Positions 41,642 through 56,335 of a stretch of 64,000 nt of DNA are shown here, in pieces (the first letter of the stretch is position 1; the number at the start of each line of letters is the position of its first letter). Origin of the DNA: Barrientosiimonas humi (GTDB taxonomy: Bacteria; Actinomycetota; Actinomycetes; Actinomycetales; Dermatophilaceae). The notes beneath the pieces are model-generated. The model ran no database searches and was not told the origin of the DNA. It saw only the letters and a list, made by a program, of their open reading frames with translations. Made by a program: the position numbers and the translations under genes. The stretch spans positions 1,581,375-1,645,374 of the forward strand of contig NZ_VFOK01000001.1 of NCBI RefSeq assembly GCF_006716095.1. The letters are read 5' to 3'.

Positions 41642-42064
41642 TCAGACCAGGGTGGCCTTCACGTCGGCGATGCGCGAGAGCAACCCGTTGATGAAGGCGG
41701 GCGACTCGTCGGTGGACAGCTCGGTCGCGAGCGCCACCGCCTCGCTGATGGCGACGCCGTCGGGCACGTCGTCGAGGTAGAGCACCTCGAACGTCGCGAC
41801 CCGCAGCAGCGCACGGTCCACGGCGGGCATCCGCTCCAGCGGCCAGCCCTGGCTGTAGGTCGTCAGCGCCTCGTTGATCGGGTGCCAGCGCGAGACGACG
41901 CCGCGCACCAGGGTGTCGGTGTGCTCGCGCGGCGGGATGTCACCGCTGGGCTCGGCGATCCGCTGCTCCAGCAGGTCGACGGCGTTGACCCCGCGCTGCT
42001 CGGCCTCGAACAGCAGGTCCAGCGCGGCCCTGCGGGCCTTGGTGCGCGCGGTCGGCCTGCTCAC
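41642..42064 (-). CDS. nusB: Transcription antitermination factor NusB
   Basis: NusB pairs with NusE/S10 to bind boxA RNA and prevent premature termination of rRNA transcripts. The 140-residue helical protein shows TKARRAALDLLFEAEQRG near the N-terminus and DRALLRVATFEVLYLDDVPDGVAISEAVALA, both typical. GTG at 42064 immediately abuts the efp stop. Confidence 0.96.
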   Translation of the reverse strand: MSRPTARTKARRAALDLLFEAEQRGVNAVDLLEQRIAEPSGDIPPREHTDTLVRGVVSRWHPINEALTTYSQGWPLERMPAVDRALLRVATFEVLYLDDVPDGVAISEAVALATELSTDESPAFINGLLSRIADVKATLV

Positions 42065-42625
42065 TCAGCTGACCCGGCCGAGGTAGGAACCGTCGCGGGT
42101 GTCGACCTTGACCCTGGTGCCCTGCTCCAGGAACAGCGGCACCTGGATCACGGCGCCGGTCTCCAGCGTCGCGGGCTTGGTGCCCCCGGTGGAGCGGTCG
42201 CCCTGCAGGCCCGGCTCGGTGTGCGCGATCTCGAGCACGACCGAGGCCGGCAGCTCGATGTAGAGCACGGTGCCGTCGTGCTGGGCGACGATCGCCTCCT
42301 GGTTCTCCAGCAGGAAGCCGGCGGCCTTGCCGACGGTCGTGGCCGGCACGTGGATCTGGTCATAGGTCTTGGAGTCCATGAACACGAAGTCCTCACCGTC
42401 GCGGTAGAGGTACTGCATGTCCGAGCGGTCGACGTTCGCGGTGTCGACCTTGACGCCCGCGTTGAACGTCTTGTCGACGACCTTGCCGGAGAGCACGTTC
42501 TTGAGCTTGGTGCGCACGAAGGCCGGACCCTTGCCGGGCTTGACGTGCTGGAACTCCACCACGGACCACAGCTGGCCCTCCAGGTTGAGCACCATGCCGT
42601 TCTTCAGATCGTTCGTGCTGGCCAT
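42065..42625 (-). CDS. efp: Elongation factor P
   Basis: EF-P rescues ribosomes stalled at polyproline, which matters here because several proteins in the window are proline-rich. The 186 residues comprise the KOW-like domain I with the loop [20 protein letters not shown] (modified Lys at PGK), and two OB domains ending in the signature region [15 protein letters not shown] at 42625 is the family start ([10 protein letters not shown]). Confidence 0.97.
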   Translation of the reverse strand: MASTNDLKNGMVLNLEGQLWSVVEFQHVKPGKGPAFVRTKLKNVLSGKVVDKTFNAGVKVDTANVDRSDMQYLYRDGEDFVFMDSKTYDQIHVPATTVGKAAGFLLENQEAIVAQHDGTVLYIELPASVVLEIAHTEPGLQGDRSTGGTKPATLETGAVIQVPLFLEQGTRVKVDTRDGSYLGRVS

Positions 42626-42778
42626 CGTTCTCTTTCGCTCGGGACGGTCCCCGCTGGGCACGCGTGAGCGCCCGGGGATCGGGGTTTCGCCCAGTCTACC
42701 GGGCTGCGCCGCCCCCGCCGTACGCCTCACCCGGCTCGGTGGTTGGCCGCGGCCCCGCGGAGGGACAGACTGCGAGGC

Positions 42779-44350
42779 ATGAGCTGGACCCGAGCCGCCG
42801 GCGTCGCCGCGATCGCGACCCTCGGTGTCGCCGCGCGCGACCTGACCCAGAAGAAGCACGCGCTGCTGCGCAACTACCCCGTGCTCGGCCACGGCAGATA
42901 CCTGCTGGAGACCATCGGGCCGGAGCTGCGGCAGTACATCGTGACGAGCAACGACCAGGAGCGGCCGTTCAGCCGCGACCAGCGCTCCTGGATCTACGCC
43001 TCGGCCAAGCACGAGAACAACTACATCGGGTTCGGCACCGACGACGACGTCGAGAACGGCGTGGGCTACCCCATCATCAAGCACCGCACGTTCAGCGCCG
43101 CCGTGCCGGCGGGCGGGGTGCACGCCGGGGAGGACGAGGCGCTGCCCTCGGCCAAGGTCCTCGGCGCCGCGCGCGGCCGGGCGCAGGCGTTCCGGCCGTG
43201 CTCGGTGGTCAACGTCTCGGCGATGAGCTTCGGGTCGCTGTCCGGTCCCGCGATCGAGGCGATCAACCGGGGCGTGGCGATGGCCGGGGCGCTGCACAAC
43301 ACCGGCGAGGGCGGGCTGTCCTCCCACCACCGGCAGGGCGGCGACCTGATCCTGCAGATCGGCACCGGCTACTTCGGCTGCCGCGACGAGCAGGGCCGCT
43401 TCGACCTGGCCCGGCTGAAGGACGTCGTCGCGAGCGCGCCCGTGCGGGCCATCGAGATCAAGCTCAGCCAGGGGGCCAAGCCGGGCCTCGGCGGGGTGCT
43501 GCCGGCGGCCAAGGTCACCCCGGAGATCGCCGAGATCCGCGGCGTCCCGCTCGGCCAGGACGTCATCAGCCCCAGCCGGCACGCGGAGTTCCACGACGTC
43601 GACTCGATGCTCGACTGGGTCGAGCTCGTCGCCGCCGAGACCGGTCTGCCGGTCGGTGTGAAGTCGGCCGTCGGCGACCTGCTGTTCTGGGAGCGGCTCA
43701 CCGAGCAGATGGCCCGGGGCGACCGCGGCGTCGACTTCGTCACCATCGACGGCGGCGAGGGCGGCACGGGCGCGGCGCCGCAGGTGTTCAGCGACGCGGT
43801 GGCGCTGCCCTTCTTCGTGGCGTTCACCCGGGTCTACCGGATGTTCGCGGCGGCCGGCCTCACCGACGACGTCACCTTCGTCGGCTCCGGCAAGCTCGGC
43901 CTGCCCAAGAACGCCATCACCGCGATGGCGCTCGGCGTGGACCTGCTGCACGTCGCGCGCGAGGCGATGCTCGCCGTCGGGTGCATCCAGTCGCAGAAGT
44001 GCCACACCGACAAGTGCCCCACCGGCGTCGCCACGCAGAGCCCGTGGCTGGCGCGCGGCCTGGACCCGACGGACAAGGCGGTGCGGCTGGCGTCCTACGT
44101 CAAGACGCTGCGCCGCGACCTGCTCAAGGTCAGCGAGGCCGTCGGCGTGCTGCACCCGGGACTGATCACGCCCGACGACATCGAGCTGATGGAGGGCCAG
44201 CGGCACGGCCGGACGCTGCGCGAGATCTACGACTACGAGCCCGGCTGGGGCACGCTCGGCCGCTCGCTCGACGACGAGATCTGCCGGATCATGCTGGACA
44301 TCGCCCCGCAGGGCGGCTCGGCCCCACCGAGCGGCACGGCCGAGCACTGA
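42779..44350 (+). CDS. FMN-binding glutamate-synthase-family protein
   Basis: A 523-residue stand-alone relative of the FMN domain of glutamate synthase (GltB type), probably membrane-tethered by an N-terminal hydrophobic segment (~6-20). It shows [19 protein letters not shown] (FMN site), [13 protein letters not shown] and a 3Fe-4S cysteine motif in [16 protein letters not shown]. It lacks the amidotransferase and GXGXG domains, so it is not a complete glutamate synthase; the reaction is unknown. It is alone on the plus strand between efp and aroB. A near-consensus -10 (CAGACT) 7 nt before the ATG suggests a leaderless transcript. Confidence 0.88.
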   Translation: MSWTRAAGVAAIATLGVAARDLTQKKHALLRNYPVLGHGRYLLETIGPELRQYIVTSNDQERPFSRDQRSWIYASAKHENNYIGFGTDDDVENGVGYPIIKHRTFSAAVPAGGVHAGEDEALPSAKVLGAARGRAQAFRPCSVVNVSAMSFGSLSGPAIEAINRGVAMAGALHNTGEGGLSSHHRQGGDLILQIGTGYFGCRDEQGRFDLARLKDVVASAPVRAIEIKLSQGAKPGLGGVLPAAKVTPEIAEIRGVPLGQDVISPSRHAEFHDVDSMLDWVELVAAETGLPVGVKSAVGDLLFWERLTEQMARGDRGVDFVTIDGGEGGTGAAPQVFSDAVALPFFVAFTRVYRMFAAAGLTDDVTFVGSGKLGLPKNAITAMALGVDLLHVAREAMLAVGCIQSQKCHTDKCPTGVATQSPWLARGLDPTDKAVRLASYVKTLRRDLLKVSEAVGVLHPGLITPDDIELMEGQRHGRTLREIYDYEPGWGTLGRSLDDEICRIMLDIAPQGGSAPPSGTAEH

Positions 44351-44381
44351 GCCGCACGGTCCGAACGCTCAGCGGCGCTGC

Positions 44382-46281
<1,900 letters not shown>

Positions 46282-46288
<7 letters not shown>

Positions 46289-47499
46289 GACCGCATGACC
46301 TCCGGGATCGCCGCGAGGTAACCCTCCAGGTTGCGCCGGGTCTCGGCCACCGAGTCGCCGCCGAACTTCTCCAGGCACGCCTCGGCCAGCACCAGCGCGA
46401 CCATCGCCTCGGCCACCACCCCCGCCGCCGGGACCGCGCACACGTCGGAGCGCTGGTGGATGGCCGTGGCGGCCTCGCCCGTCGCGACGTCGACCGTGCG
46501 CAGCGCCCGCGGCACGGTGCTGATCGGCTTCATCGCGGCGCGCACCCGCAGCGGGTCGCCGGTGGACATGCCCCCCTCGGTGCCGCCGGCGCGGTCGGTC
46601 ACCCGGTGGATCACGTCGTGATCGCGCACGATCTCGTCGTGCGCCCGCGAGCCTCGGCGCGCGGCGGTGCGGAAGCCGTCGCCGACCTCGACACCCTTGA
46701 TGGCCTGGATGCTCATCAGCGCCCCGGCGAGGCGGCCGTCGAGGCGCCGGTCCCAGTGCACGTGCGACCCGAGGCCCGGCGGCAGGCCGTAGGCCAGCAC
46801 CTCGACCACGCCGCCCAGGGTGTCGCCGTCCTTCTTGGCCGCGTCGATCTCGGCGACCATCGCGGCCGAGCCGTCGGTGTCGAGCGTGCGCACCGGGTCG
46901 GCGTCGAGCCGGTCGACGTCGTCGGGCTGCGGCGCGGCGTCGTCGCTCGCGCCGGCCTCACCGATCGCGACGGTGTGCGAGACCAGCCGGATGCCGTACG
47001 CCTGCTCCAGGAACGAGGCCGCCACCTGACCGAGCGCCACCCGCGCCGCGGTCTCGCGGGCGGAGGCGCGCTCGAGCACCGGGCGGGCCTCGGTGAAGGC
47101 ATATTTCTGCATGCCGACCAGGTCGGCGTGCCCCGGGCGGGGGCGGGTGAGCGGCCGGTTGCGGGCCAGCTCCTTCTCGGCGCCGACGTCGTCGGCCGCC
47201 GCGAGCGCGGCGGACTCGACCGGGCCGGGGCTCATCACGGTCTCCCACTTGGGCCACTCGGTGTTGGCGATGTGGATCGCGACGGGCGAGCCGAGCGAGA
47301 GCCCGTGCCGGAAGCCGCCGAGGATGCTCACCTGGTCCTTCTCGAACGACATCCGCGCCCCGCGGCCGTAACCCAGCCGTCGACGGGCCAGGGCCGCCTG
47401 CAGGTCGGCGACCGTGACCTCGACCCCGGCCGGCAGACCCTCGAGCATGGCGACCAGGGCAGGGCCGTGGGACTCCCCGGCAGTCATCCAGCGCAGCAT
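46282..47499 (-). CDS. aroC: Chorismate synthase
   Basis: AroC makes chorismate from EPSP using reduced FMN. The 405 residues include [20 protein letters not shown] (~5-24), [25 protein letters not shown] and the C-terminal [23 protein letters not shown] at 47499 gives the conserved [12 protein letters not shown] start; an in-frame codon 21 nt earlier is rejected as non-conserved. Confidence 0.97.
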
Positions 47500-47560
47500 G
47501 GCGCCGATCCTCCCACGCACCCCCGACAGCCCCGCCGGCGCTCCCGCAGGACAAGAAGCC

Positions 47561-48406
47561 TCAGCTGGCCGCCGGCTCCAGCGCCGCGCGCCCGGCCTCG
47601 GTCATCGCCTCCAGCGGCGGCTCGACGCCGGTCATCATCCGGAACTGCGCGGCCGCCTGGTGCACGAGCATCTCCACGCCGCTCAGCACCCGCGCGCCCC
47701 GCTGCTCGCTGATCGTCGCGAGCGAGGTCGGCCAGTCGGCGTAGACGCAGTCGAGCACGACCTGCCCCGGCGGCGCCGGGCGCTGCGCCAGGGCGATGGC
47801 GACGGTGTCGGCCGCGCCCGGCGGGGTCGTACTGACCATCAGCTGGGCGTCGGCCCAGTCGGCCACGGGGTCGCTGAACCGCCGCGTCGAGACGGTCATG
47901 CCGTGGTCGTGCGCCTGAGCCAGGGTGCTCTCGCGCACCTGGTCGCGCACGACGAACGTCACCTCGGTGATCCCGATCTGGTCGAGCGCGGCGAGCACCG
48001 CCCGGGCGGTCGCACCCGAGCCGATGATCGTGGCGCGGGCGGGGTGCTCGCCGCCCTCGTGCGCGGCGCACAGCGCCCCGCGCACCCCGGCGACGTCGGT
48101 GTTGTCCGCGAGCCAGCCGCCGTCGGGCCGGCGCACCAGCGTGTTGCCGGCGCCGACCTGCAGCGCGAGCGGAGTGCACTCGGTGGCCAGCAGCAGCGAC
48201 TCCTCCTTGAGCGGCATCGTCAGCGACAGACCCCGCCACTGCGGCCCCAGCCCGACCAGGAAGTCGGCGAGTCCCCCGGCGCGCACCTCGTGCGCGTCGT
48301 AGGTCCAGTCGTGCAGCCCGGTCGCGGCATACCCCGTGCGGTGCAGCAGCGGCGACAGGCTGTGCGCCACCGGCGAGCCGAGGACCGCTGCCCGGTGGGT
48401 CGCCAT
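47561..48406 (-). CDS. aroE: Shikimate dehydrogenase
   Basis: AroE reduces 3-dehydroshikimate with NADPH. The 281 residues show the shikimate-binding [17 protein letters not shown], the catalytic Lys in TMPLKEE, DNTDVAG and the NADP loop [18 protein letters not shown] at 48406 shares one base with the mltG stop, so the upstream codon at 48433 inside mltG is rejected. Confidence 0.95.
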   Translation of the reverse strand: MATHRAAVLGSPVAHSLSPLLHRTGYAATGLHDWTYDAHEVRAGGLADFLVGLGPQWRGLSLTMPLKEESLLLATECTPLALQVGAGNTLVRRPDGGWLADNTDVAGVRGALCAAHEGGEHPARATIIGSGATARAVLAALDQIGITEVTFVVRDQVRESTLAQAHDHGMTVSTRRFSDPVADWADAQLMVSTTPPGAADTVAIALAQRPAPPGQVVLDCVYADWPTSLATISEQRGARVLSGVEMLVHQAAAQFRMMTGVEPPLEAMTEAGRAALEPAAS

Positions 48407-49707
48407 CAGCACTTCCCCGGATTGTCGCGGCACCAGGTGCGGAACTCGCGCACGTTCTTGTCGTGCTCGGGCTTGGTCTCGGCGAACTTGGTCTCGCCCG
48501 TCTCCTGGTTCACGGTGACGAAGTAGAGCCAGTTGCCCTCGGCCGGCGCGGCGGCCGCCTTGATCGCGGCGACGCCCGGGTTGTTGATCGGCCCCGGCGG
48601 CAGCCCCTGGTTGCGGTAGGTGTTGTACGGGCTGTCGGTCTCCCGCTGCTGGGCGGTGGTGGTCACGGTGCCGCGCTTCTTGATGGCGTAGTGCACCGTG
48701 GAGTCCATCTGCAGCCGGCCCGCGGTCTCACCGCCGGGCTTGAGCCGGTTCTCGACCACGCGCGCCACCTTCGGCCCGTCGGCCCCGGCACGCGACTCAC
48801 CCTGCACGATGCTCGCGACCGTCATCACCCGGTTGAGGTTGTCGGCCCGGATGCCGAGCGGACGCACCTGTCGCTTGAACTCGGCGACCATCCGCTTGAG
48901 CTGGTCGGTCGCGCTGGTCTTGGGGTCGAACTCGTAGGTCGAGGGGAACAGATATCCCTCGACGCGGTTGCTCGCCCCGGGCGGCAGGCCCAGCTGCTTG
49001 GGGTCGACCTCGGTGTAGTCGCCGATCGGGGTGTTCGTCGCCTTGGCGAGGCGGGCGTAGATCTCCGAGGCCCACAGCCCCTCGGGGATGGTGACGGCCT
49101 GGCCGGTGCGCGAGCCCGGCGTGAGCATCAGGGTGAGCGCCGAGCTGGAGCTCATCTCCTTGCGCAGCCGGTACGTACCGGGCTGGATCTTCGAGGCGTC
49201 GGGGTTGGTGGCGAACACCTGGGCGAACGTGCTGCCCGACTTGACCACGCCGGCCTCCTGCAGCCGCGCGCCGATCGCCGACCCGCTGTCGCCCTGCTCG
49301 ACCTTGACGTCGACCTGGCCGCTGCCCTCGCCCTCGTAGTCGCCGCCGGCCTGGGAGCTGCCGAACCCGAGCGAGGGCATCCCGACCCCGAGCGTGCGGA
49401 CGGCCACGAAACCACCGCCCACCACGAGCGCGAGCGCCAGTAGCAGCGGGATCCACGGGCGGCGGCCACGCGCCGGGCGGTCGTCGTAGTCGTCGTCGCC
49501 GCCCCGCTCGTCGACGTACGCCAACTCGGCGTCGTGCTCGGCCCGCGCCTCTGCGCGACGCCGGGCTGCGGCCCGGGTCGCCGGTGGGCGTTCGGCCGGG
49601 AGGCGGTGCCGCTCGGCAGGGACCTCCTCGCCCTCCGGTCGCGCGCCCGCGGGGTTGTCCCCGTCGTCGCGTCCGAACAGGGAGTTCCCGAGGTGGGAGT
49701 CGTTCAT
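48406..49707 (-). CDS. mltG: Endolytic murein transglycosylase
   Basis: MltG cuts nascent glycan strands and sets their length in the cell wall. The 433 residues start with an ~84-residue acidic/Arg-rich cytoplasmic tail, a single transmembrane helix (~85-106), a LysM-like region and the YceG catalytic domain with the Glu in NRVEGYLFPSTYEF and the PINNPGVAAIKAA segment. It lies between ruvX and aroE, a standard gram-positive arrangement. ATG at 49707 overlaps the ruvX stop by 4 nt. Confidence 0.95.
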   Translation of the reverse strand: MNDSHLGNSLFGRDDGDNPAGARPEGEEVPAERHRLPAERPPATRAAARRRAEARAEHDAELAYVDERGGDDDYDDRPARGRRPWIPLLLALALVVGGGFVAVRTLGVGMPSLGFGSSQAGGDYEGEGSGQVDVKVEQGDSGSAIGARLQEAGVVKSGSTFAQVFATNPDASKIQPGTYRLRKEMSSSSALTLMLTPGSRTGQAVTIPEGLWASEIYARLAKATNTPIGDYTEVDPKQLGLPPGASNRVEGYLFPSTYEFDPKTSATDQLKRMVAEFKRQVRPLGIRADNLNRVMTVASIVQGESRAGADGPKVARVVENRLKPGGETAGRLQMDSTVHYAIKKRGTVTTTAQQRETDSPYNTYRNQGLPPGPINNPGVAAIKAAAAPAEGNWLYFVTVNQETGETKFAETKPEHDKNVREFRTWCRDNPGKC

Positions 49708-50210
49708 CCTCCGCCTTCCTGGCGTGCGGTGCGGCGCGCTCTCGGCTTTCGTCCCCCCACTGATTCTCCCGCAGGCTGTCCCGTCCGCCGCTCGGAGTCA
49801 AGCGCGACTTGCAGGATCAGCACAGCTGCTACCTGATCCACGTGCTTGCGGTGCTGCCGGCCGGCCACCCCGCCCTCGTGCAGCGCCCGGTGCGCGTCGA
49901 CCGTCGTGAGCCGCTCGTCGACCAGCCGCACCGAGGTGCGCGGCAGCTGCTTCTTGAGCTCGCGCGCCCAGGTGCGGGCGTCCTGCGCGGCCGCCCCCTC
50001 GCTGCCGGAGAGCCCGACGGGCAGGCCCACGACGACCTCGATCGCCTCCCGCTCGGTCGCCTCCTGCGCGACCCGGCGCACGTCCCCGAGGGCCGCGGGC
50101 TCGCGGGTGAGCGTCTCGACCGGGGTCGCGAGGATCCCGTCGGCGTCGCTCGCGGACAGCCCGACCCGGGCCTTGCCCACGTCGACGCCGAGCCGGACGC
50201 CCCGCCGCAC
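49704..50210 (-). CDS. ruvX: Pre-16S rRNA nuclease / Holliday junction resolvase-like
   Basis: RuvX (YqgF) is an RNase H-fold nuclease, involved in 16S rRNA 5'-end maturation and perhaps recombination. The 168 residues contain the catalytic VRLGVDVGKARVGLS (Asp, ~7-21), VVVGLPVGLSGSEG and VRLVDERLTTVDAHR. The last ~30 residues are a basic tail. GTG at 50210 lies 2 nt after the alaS stop. Confidence 0.93.
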   Translation of the reverse strand: MRRGVRLGVDVGKARVGLSASDADGILATPVETLTREPAALGDVRRVAQEATEREAIEVVVGLPVGLSGSEGAAAQDARTWARELKKQLPRTSVRLVDERLTTVDAHRALHEGGVAGRQHRKHVDQVAAVLILQVALDSERRTGQPAGESVGGRKPRARRTARQEGGG

Positions 50211-50212
50211 GC

Positions 50213-52924
<2,712 letters not shown>

Positions 52925-52955
52925 GGGTGTCCTTCGAGGTGGTGCAACGAGCGCG

Positions 52956-52995
52956 AAAAGTCGCGCCCGACCCTATCGCGAGGGTCGGGCGCGAC
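52956..52995 (-). terminator. Intrinsic terminator upstream of alaS
   Basis: A perfect 15-bp inverted repeat (GTCGCGCCCGACCCT and its complement, 6-nt loop) is followed on the minus strand by TTTT. It lies 3' of the oligopeptide-transport ATPase gene ending at 53012, so it should end that operon and insulate alaS. Confidence 0.85.
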
Positions 52996-53011
52996 GACGA
53001 GCGGATATTCG

Positions 53012-54127
53012 CTACGCGGGAATGTCCTCGGTGCTGACCACCAGGTCGCTGCGCTTCTCGGCGAAGTGGCAGGCGATCAGGTGCTCGGGACCGCTGGTGG
53101 GCTTGGACTCCAGCGCCGGCTCCTGCTCGGCGCAGATGTCCTGCGCCTTCCAGCAGCGGGTGCGGAAGCGGCAGCCGCTCGGCGGGTCGATCGGGCTCGG
53201 CACGTCACCCTCGAGCCGGATGCGCTCCGGCGGGGTGGCGCCGCGCACGACGTTGAGGTCGGGCGCCGCCGACAGCAGCGCCTGGGTGTAGGGGTGCTCG
53301 GGCGCCTGGTAGATGTCCTCGCGGTCGCCGATCTCCATGATCTTGCCGAGGTACATCACGGCCACGCGGTCGCAGAAGTGCCGGACGACGCCGAGGTCGT
53401 GCGCGACGAAGATGAACGCCAGGTTCAGCTCCTTGCGCAGCTTCTCCAGCAGGTTCATCACCTGCGCCTGGATCGACACGTCCAGCGCCGACACCGGCTC
53501 GTCGGCCACGATCAGCCGCGGCTCGACCGCGAGCGCCCGGGCGATGCCGATGCGCTGGCGCTGACCACCGGAGAACTCGTTGGGGTAGCGGTTGACGTGC
53601 TCGGGGTTGAGCCCGACCAGCTCCAGCAGCTCCTGGACCCGCGCCTTGCGCTTGTTCTTCGGGACCAGGTTGTGGATCTCCAGCGGCGTGCCGACGATCG
53701 TGTTGACCGTCTGCCGCGGGTTCAGCGACTGGTAAGGGTCCTGGAAGATCAGCTGGATGTCGCGCCGCATGGGGCGCAGCTCGCTCTCCTTGGCGTGCGC
53801 GATCTCCTTGCCCTCGAACCGGATCGACCCCGACGTCGGCTCGAGCAGCCGGGTCACGAGGCGACCGGTCGTGGTCTTGCCACAACCCGACTCCCCCACC
53901 AGGCCCAGCGTCTCGCCGGGCGCGACGTCGAAGGAGACGCCGTCGACCGCCCGCAGGTTCAGCTTGGTGGGCAGCACCCCGGTGTACTCCTTGATCGGGA
54001 AGTGCTTCACCAGGTCGGTGACCTCGAGCATGGGCTTACGGCTCTGGTCACGACGCGGGTGCACGATCGGCTCGTCGGTCGTCGACATCGCGCCCATCGC
54101 CGTCGCGCCGGTGCCCCGCTCGGTCAT
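53012..54127 (-). CDS. Di/oligopeptide ABC importer, ATP-binding protein (DppF-like)
   Basis: One of two ATPases powering peptide import. The 371 residues show Walker [23 protein letters not shown] (Q-loop), signature FSGGQRQR, Walker [13 protein letters not shown] and the H-loop FVAHDLGV. The C-terminal oligopeptide-transport extension carries cysteines ([14 protein letters not shown]) that may hold an Fe-S cluster. The start is uncertain: ATG 54127, GTG 54142 and TTG 54154 are all in frame. The first is given, though GAGGAG lies too close to it to decide. Confidence 0.92.
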   Translation of the reverse strand: MTERGTGATAMGAMSTTDEPIVHPRRDQSRKPMLEVTDLVKHFPIKEYTGVLPTKLNLRAVDGVSFDVAPGETLGLVGESGCGKTTTGRLVTRLLEPTSGSIRFEGKEIAHAKESELRPMRRDIQLIFQDPYQSLNPRQTVNTIVGTPLEIHNLVPKNKRKARVQELLELVGLNPEHVNRYPNEFSGGQRQRIGIARALAVEPRLIVADEPVSALDVSIQAQVMNLLEKLRKELNLAFIFVAHDLGVVRHFCDRVAVMYLGKIMEIGDREDIYQAPEHPYTQALLSAAPDLNVVRGATPPERIRLEGDVPSPIDPPSGCRFRTRCWKAQDICAEQEPALESKPTSGPEHLIACHFAEKRSDLVVSTEDIPA

Positions 54128-54146
54128 CTGCTCCTCGTTCACGTTG

Positions 54147-55232
54147 TCACTCAAGGGTCGCCGCCACCTCGGTCTCGAAGATCTCCGCCGGATTCTGCAG
54201 GTGGCACCTGGACGTGCGCGTGGTGTCACCCTCGCGCACCGCCAGCTCCGGCAACGTCGTCACGCACGCCTCGCCGACCCGGTCCCGGAAGTCGCACCGG
54301 GGGTGGAACGAGCACCCGGTCGGCAGGTTGATCAGCGACGGCGGCAGGCCGCGGATGGTGCGCAGGTTGCCGCCCTGCGACGACAGCTTGGGCACCGAGC
54401 CCAGCAGACCCCAGGTGTAGGGGTGACGCGGGTTGGCCAGCACCTCGTGCGCCGTGCCGTGCTCGACGGCGCGGCCGCCGTACATCACCATCACGTCGTC
54501 GGCCACCTCGGCGACCACGGCGAGGTCGTGGGTGATCAGCACGATCGCCGAGCCGAACTCCTTCTGCAGGTCTCCCAGCAGGTCCAGGATCTGCGCCTGA
54601 ACCGTGACGTCGAGCGCGGTGGTCGGCTCGTCGGCGATCAACAGCTTGGGGTCGTTGACCAGCCCGAGCGCGATCATCGCGCGCTGGCGCATACCGCCGG
54701 AGAACTCGTGCGGGTACTGCTTGGCGCGCCGGCCCGGGTTGGGGATGCCGACCCGGTCGAGCATCTCGACCGAGCGATTCATCGCCACCTGCTTGGACAC
54801 CTTGTGGTGCGCGAGGTAGGCCTCGGCGATCTGCGGCCCGATCTTCTTGAACGGGTGGAACGAGCTCTGCGGGTCCTGGAAGATCATCGACGCCGTGGAG
54901 CTGCGCACCCGTCGCAGCAGCGACGGGGAAGCGCCCACCAGCTCGGTGCCGTCCAGCTCGATCGAGCCGCTGATCCTGGTCCGCTGCGGGTCGTGCAGGC
55001 CCATCACGGCCATGCTCGACACGCTCTTGCCGGAGCCGGACTCACCGACGATCGCCAGCGTCTTGCCCATGTCCAGCGAGTAGCTCAGGCCGTTCACGGC
55101 GTTGACCAGGCCGTCGGCGGTCGGGAACTGCACCGTGAGGTCCTTGACCGTCAGGATGCGCTCGCCGCGCTGGCCCAGGTGGCCCTCGTCGGCCGGGACG
55201 CCGGCCGTCTCGGTGGTGTTGGTCTCGGTCAT
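54147..55232 (-). CDS. Di/oligopeptide ABC importer, ATP-binding protein (DppD-like)
   Basis: The second ATPase of the importer. The 361 residues include Walker [28 protein letters not shown], signature FSGGMRQR, Walker [13 protein letters not shown], the H-loop LITHDLAVV, and the C-terminal cysteine extension ([17 protein letters not shown]). ATG at 55232 overlaps the permease stop by 4 nt. Confidence 0.94.
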   Translation of the reverse strand: MTETNTTETAGVPADEGHLGQRGERILTVKDLTVQFPTADGLVNAVNGLSYSLDMGKTLAIVGESGSGKSVSSMAVMGLHDPQRTRISGSIELDGTELVGASPSLLRRVRSSTASMIFQDPQSSFHPFKKIGPQIAEAYLAHHKVSKQVAMNRSVEMLDRVGIPNPGRRAKQYPHEFSGGMRQRAMIALGLVNDPKLLIADEPTTALDVTVQAQILDLLGDLQKEFGSAIVLITHDLAVVAEVADDVMVMYGGRAVEHGTAHEVLANPRHPYTWGLLGSVPKLSSQGGNLRTIRGLPPSLINLPTGCSFHPRCDFRDRVGEACVTTLPELAVREGDTTRTSRCHLQNPAEIFETEVAATLE

Positions 55233-56218
55233 GACAGCTTCACGCGGGGGTCCACCACTCCATACAGCAGGTCGACGATGATGTTGGCCACCACCAGCAG
55301 GACCGAGCTCACGATCACGATGCCCGCGATGACCGGGAGGTCACCCTGGGAGTAGGCGAGGATGGTCCGGGTGCCCATCCCAGGCAGGTTGAACACGCGC
55401 TCGGTGAAGATCGCACCGGTCAGCTCGGCCGCGACACCGAGGCCGAGCAGGGTCACGAACGGCGCGATGGCCGCGCGCAGGGCGTGCTTGAAGGTGACGT
55501 CGAACTCCGAGATGCCCTTGGACCGGGCGGTGCGCACGTAGTCCTGCGCCTGGGTGTCGATCATCGAGGCTCGGATGTATCGGATGTAACCGGTCGAGGT
55601 GATCGCGCCGTAGAACAACCAGACGCCGAGGAGCCCGACGAACCAGCCCCACGGGCTTTGCGTCAGCGGGGTCCACGTCGCTTCAGGGACCAGACCGGTG
55701 TACTTCATACCGTAGAGATAGAAGATCACGGCGAGGATGTAGTACGGGATCGCCGAGATGAACTGCGAGCTGCCGACGATCAGCTTGTCGACCCATTTTC
55801 CTCTCTTGCGCGCACAGAGCACGCCGAGCGAGATGCCCATGATCGAGTACACGACCATGCCGCCGGCAACGACGGAGACCGTCACGGGGAAGGCTTGCTT
55901 CACGATGTCGGTGACCGACCGGTTCTGCACGTAGGACCAGCCGAGGCAGGGCGCCTCACAGTCCCGGGCGCCGCCACCGTCGCTCTCCTTGGTGCCGACG
56001 ACCAGACCCTTGACGTAGCGGGTGAACTGCTCGGTCTTGGGCTTGTCCAGCCCCAGGTTCTGCTCGATCTGAGCCGCGCGCTCAGGGGTGCACTGGCGTC
56101 CGCACAGCGCCGTCGTCGGGTCGTTCGGCCCGACGAAGAAGAGGATGAACGTCGCGACGATGGCCGCGAGCACCACGCTCAGGCCGAGCAGGACGCGTCG
56201 CGTCAGATAGATGAGCAC
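55229..56218 (-). CDS. Di/oligopeptide ABC importer permease (DppB-like)
   Basis: An inner-membrane permease of 329 residues with an N-terminal helix (~8-29), an external loop with two Cys pairs (CGRQC; DCEAPC) and five further helices. The coupling motif that contacts the ATPases is visible in [22 protein letters not shown]. The external cysteines are usual for actinobacterial members. GTG at 56218. Confidence 0.93.
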   Translation of the reverse strand: MLIYLTRRVLLGLSVVLAAIVATFILFFVGPNDPTTALCGRQCTPERAAQIEQNLGLDKPKTEQFTRYVKGLVVGTKESDGGGARDCEAPCLGWSYVQNRSVTDIVKQAFPVTVSVVAGGMVVYSIMGISLGVLCARKRGKWVDKLIVGSSQFISAIPYYILAVIFYLYGMKYTGLVPEATWTPLTQSPWGWFVGLLGVWLFYGAITSTGYIRYIRASMIDTQAQDYVRTARSKGISEFDVTFKHALRAAIAPFVTLLGLGVAAELTGAIFTERVFNLPGMGTRTILAYSQGDLPVIAGIVIVSSVLLVVANIIVDLLYGVVDPRVKLS

Positions 56219-56281
56219 CGCAGATCACACACTTCCTCGTGCGAGAAGGACGAAACGACGATAGTTCGAATCTTGGGCTCA

Positions 56282-56317
56282 CGTCGGGGGCAGGACGTGG
56301 AAATCCTGCCCCCGACG
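56282..56317 (-). promoter_or_regulatory. Intercistronic stem-loop after the substrate-binding gene
   Basis: A perfect 14-bp inverted repeat (CGTCGGGGGCAGGA and its complement, 8-nt loop) just after the binding-protein stop. No T-run follows, so read-through to the permease is likely. It probably protects the upstream mRNA or partly terminates. Confidence 0.7.
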
Positions 56318-56335
56318 CGAGCGATCAGGTCAGCG

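Noticed and set aside
52925-52955. T-box leader before alaS
   Set aside because: The leader is too short and lacks the T-box and specifier-loop sequence.
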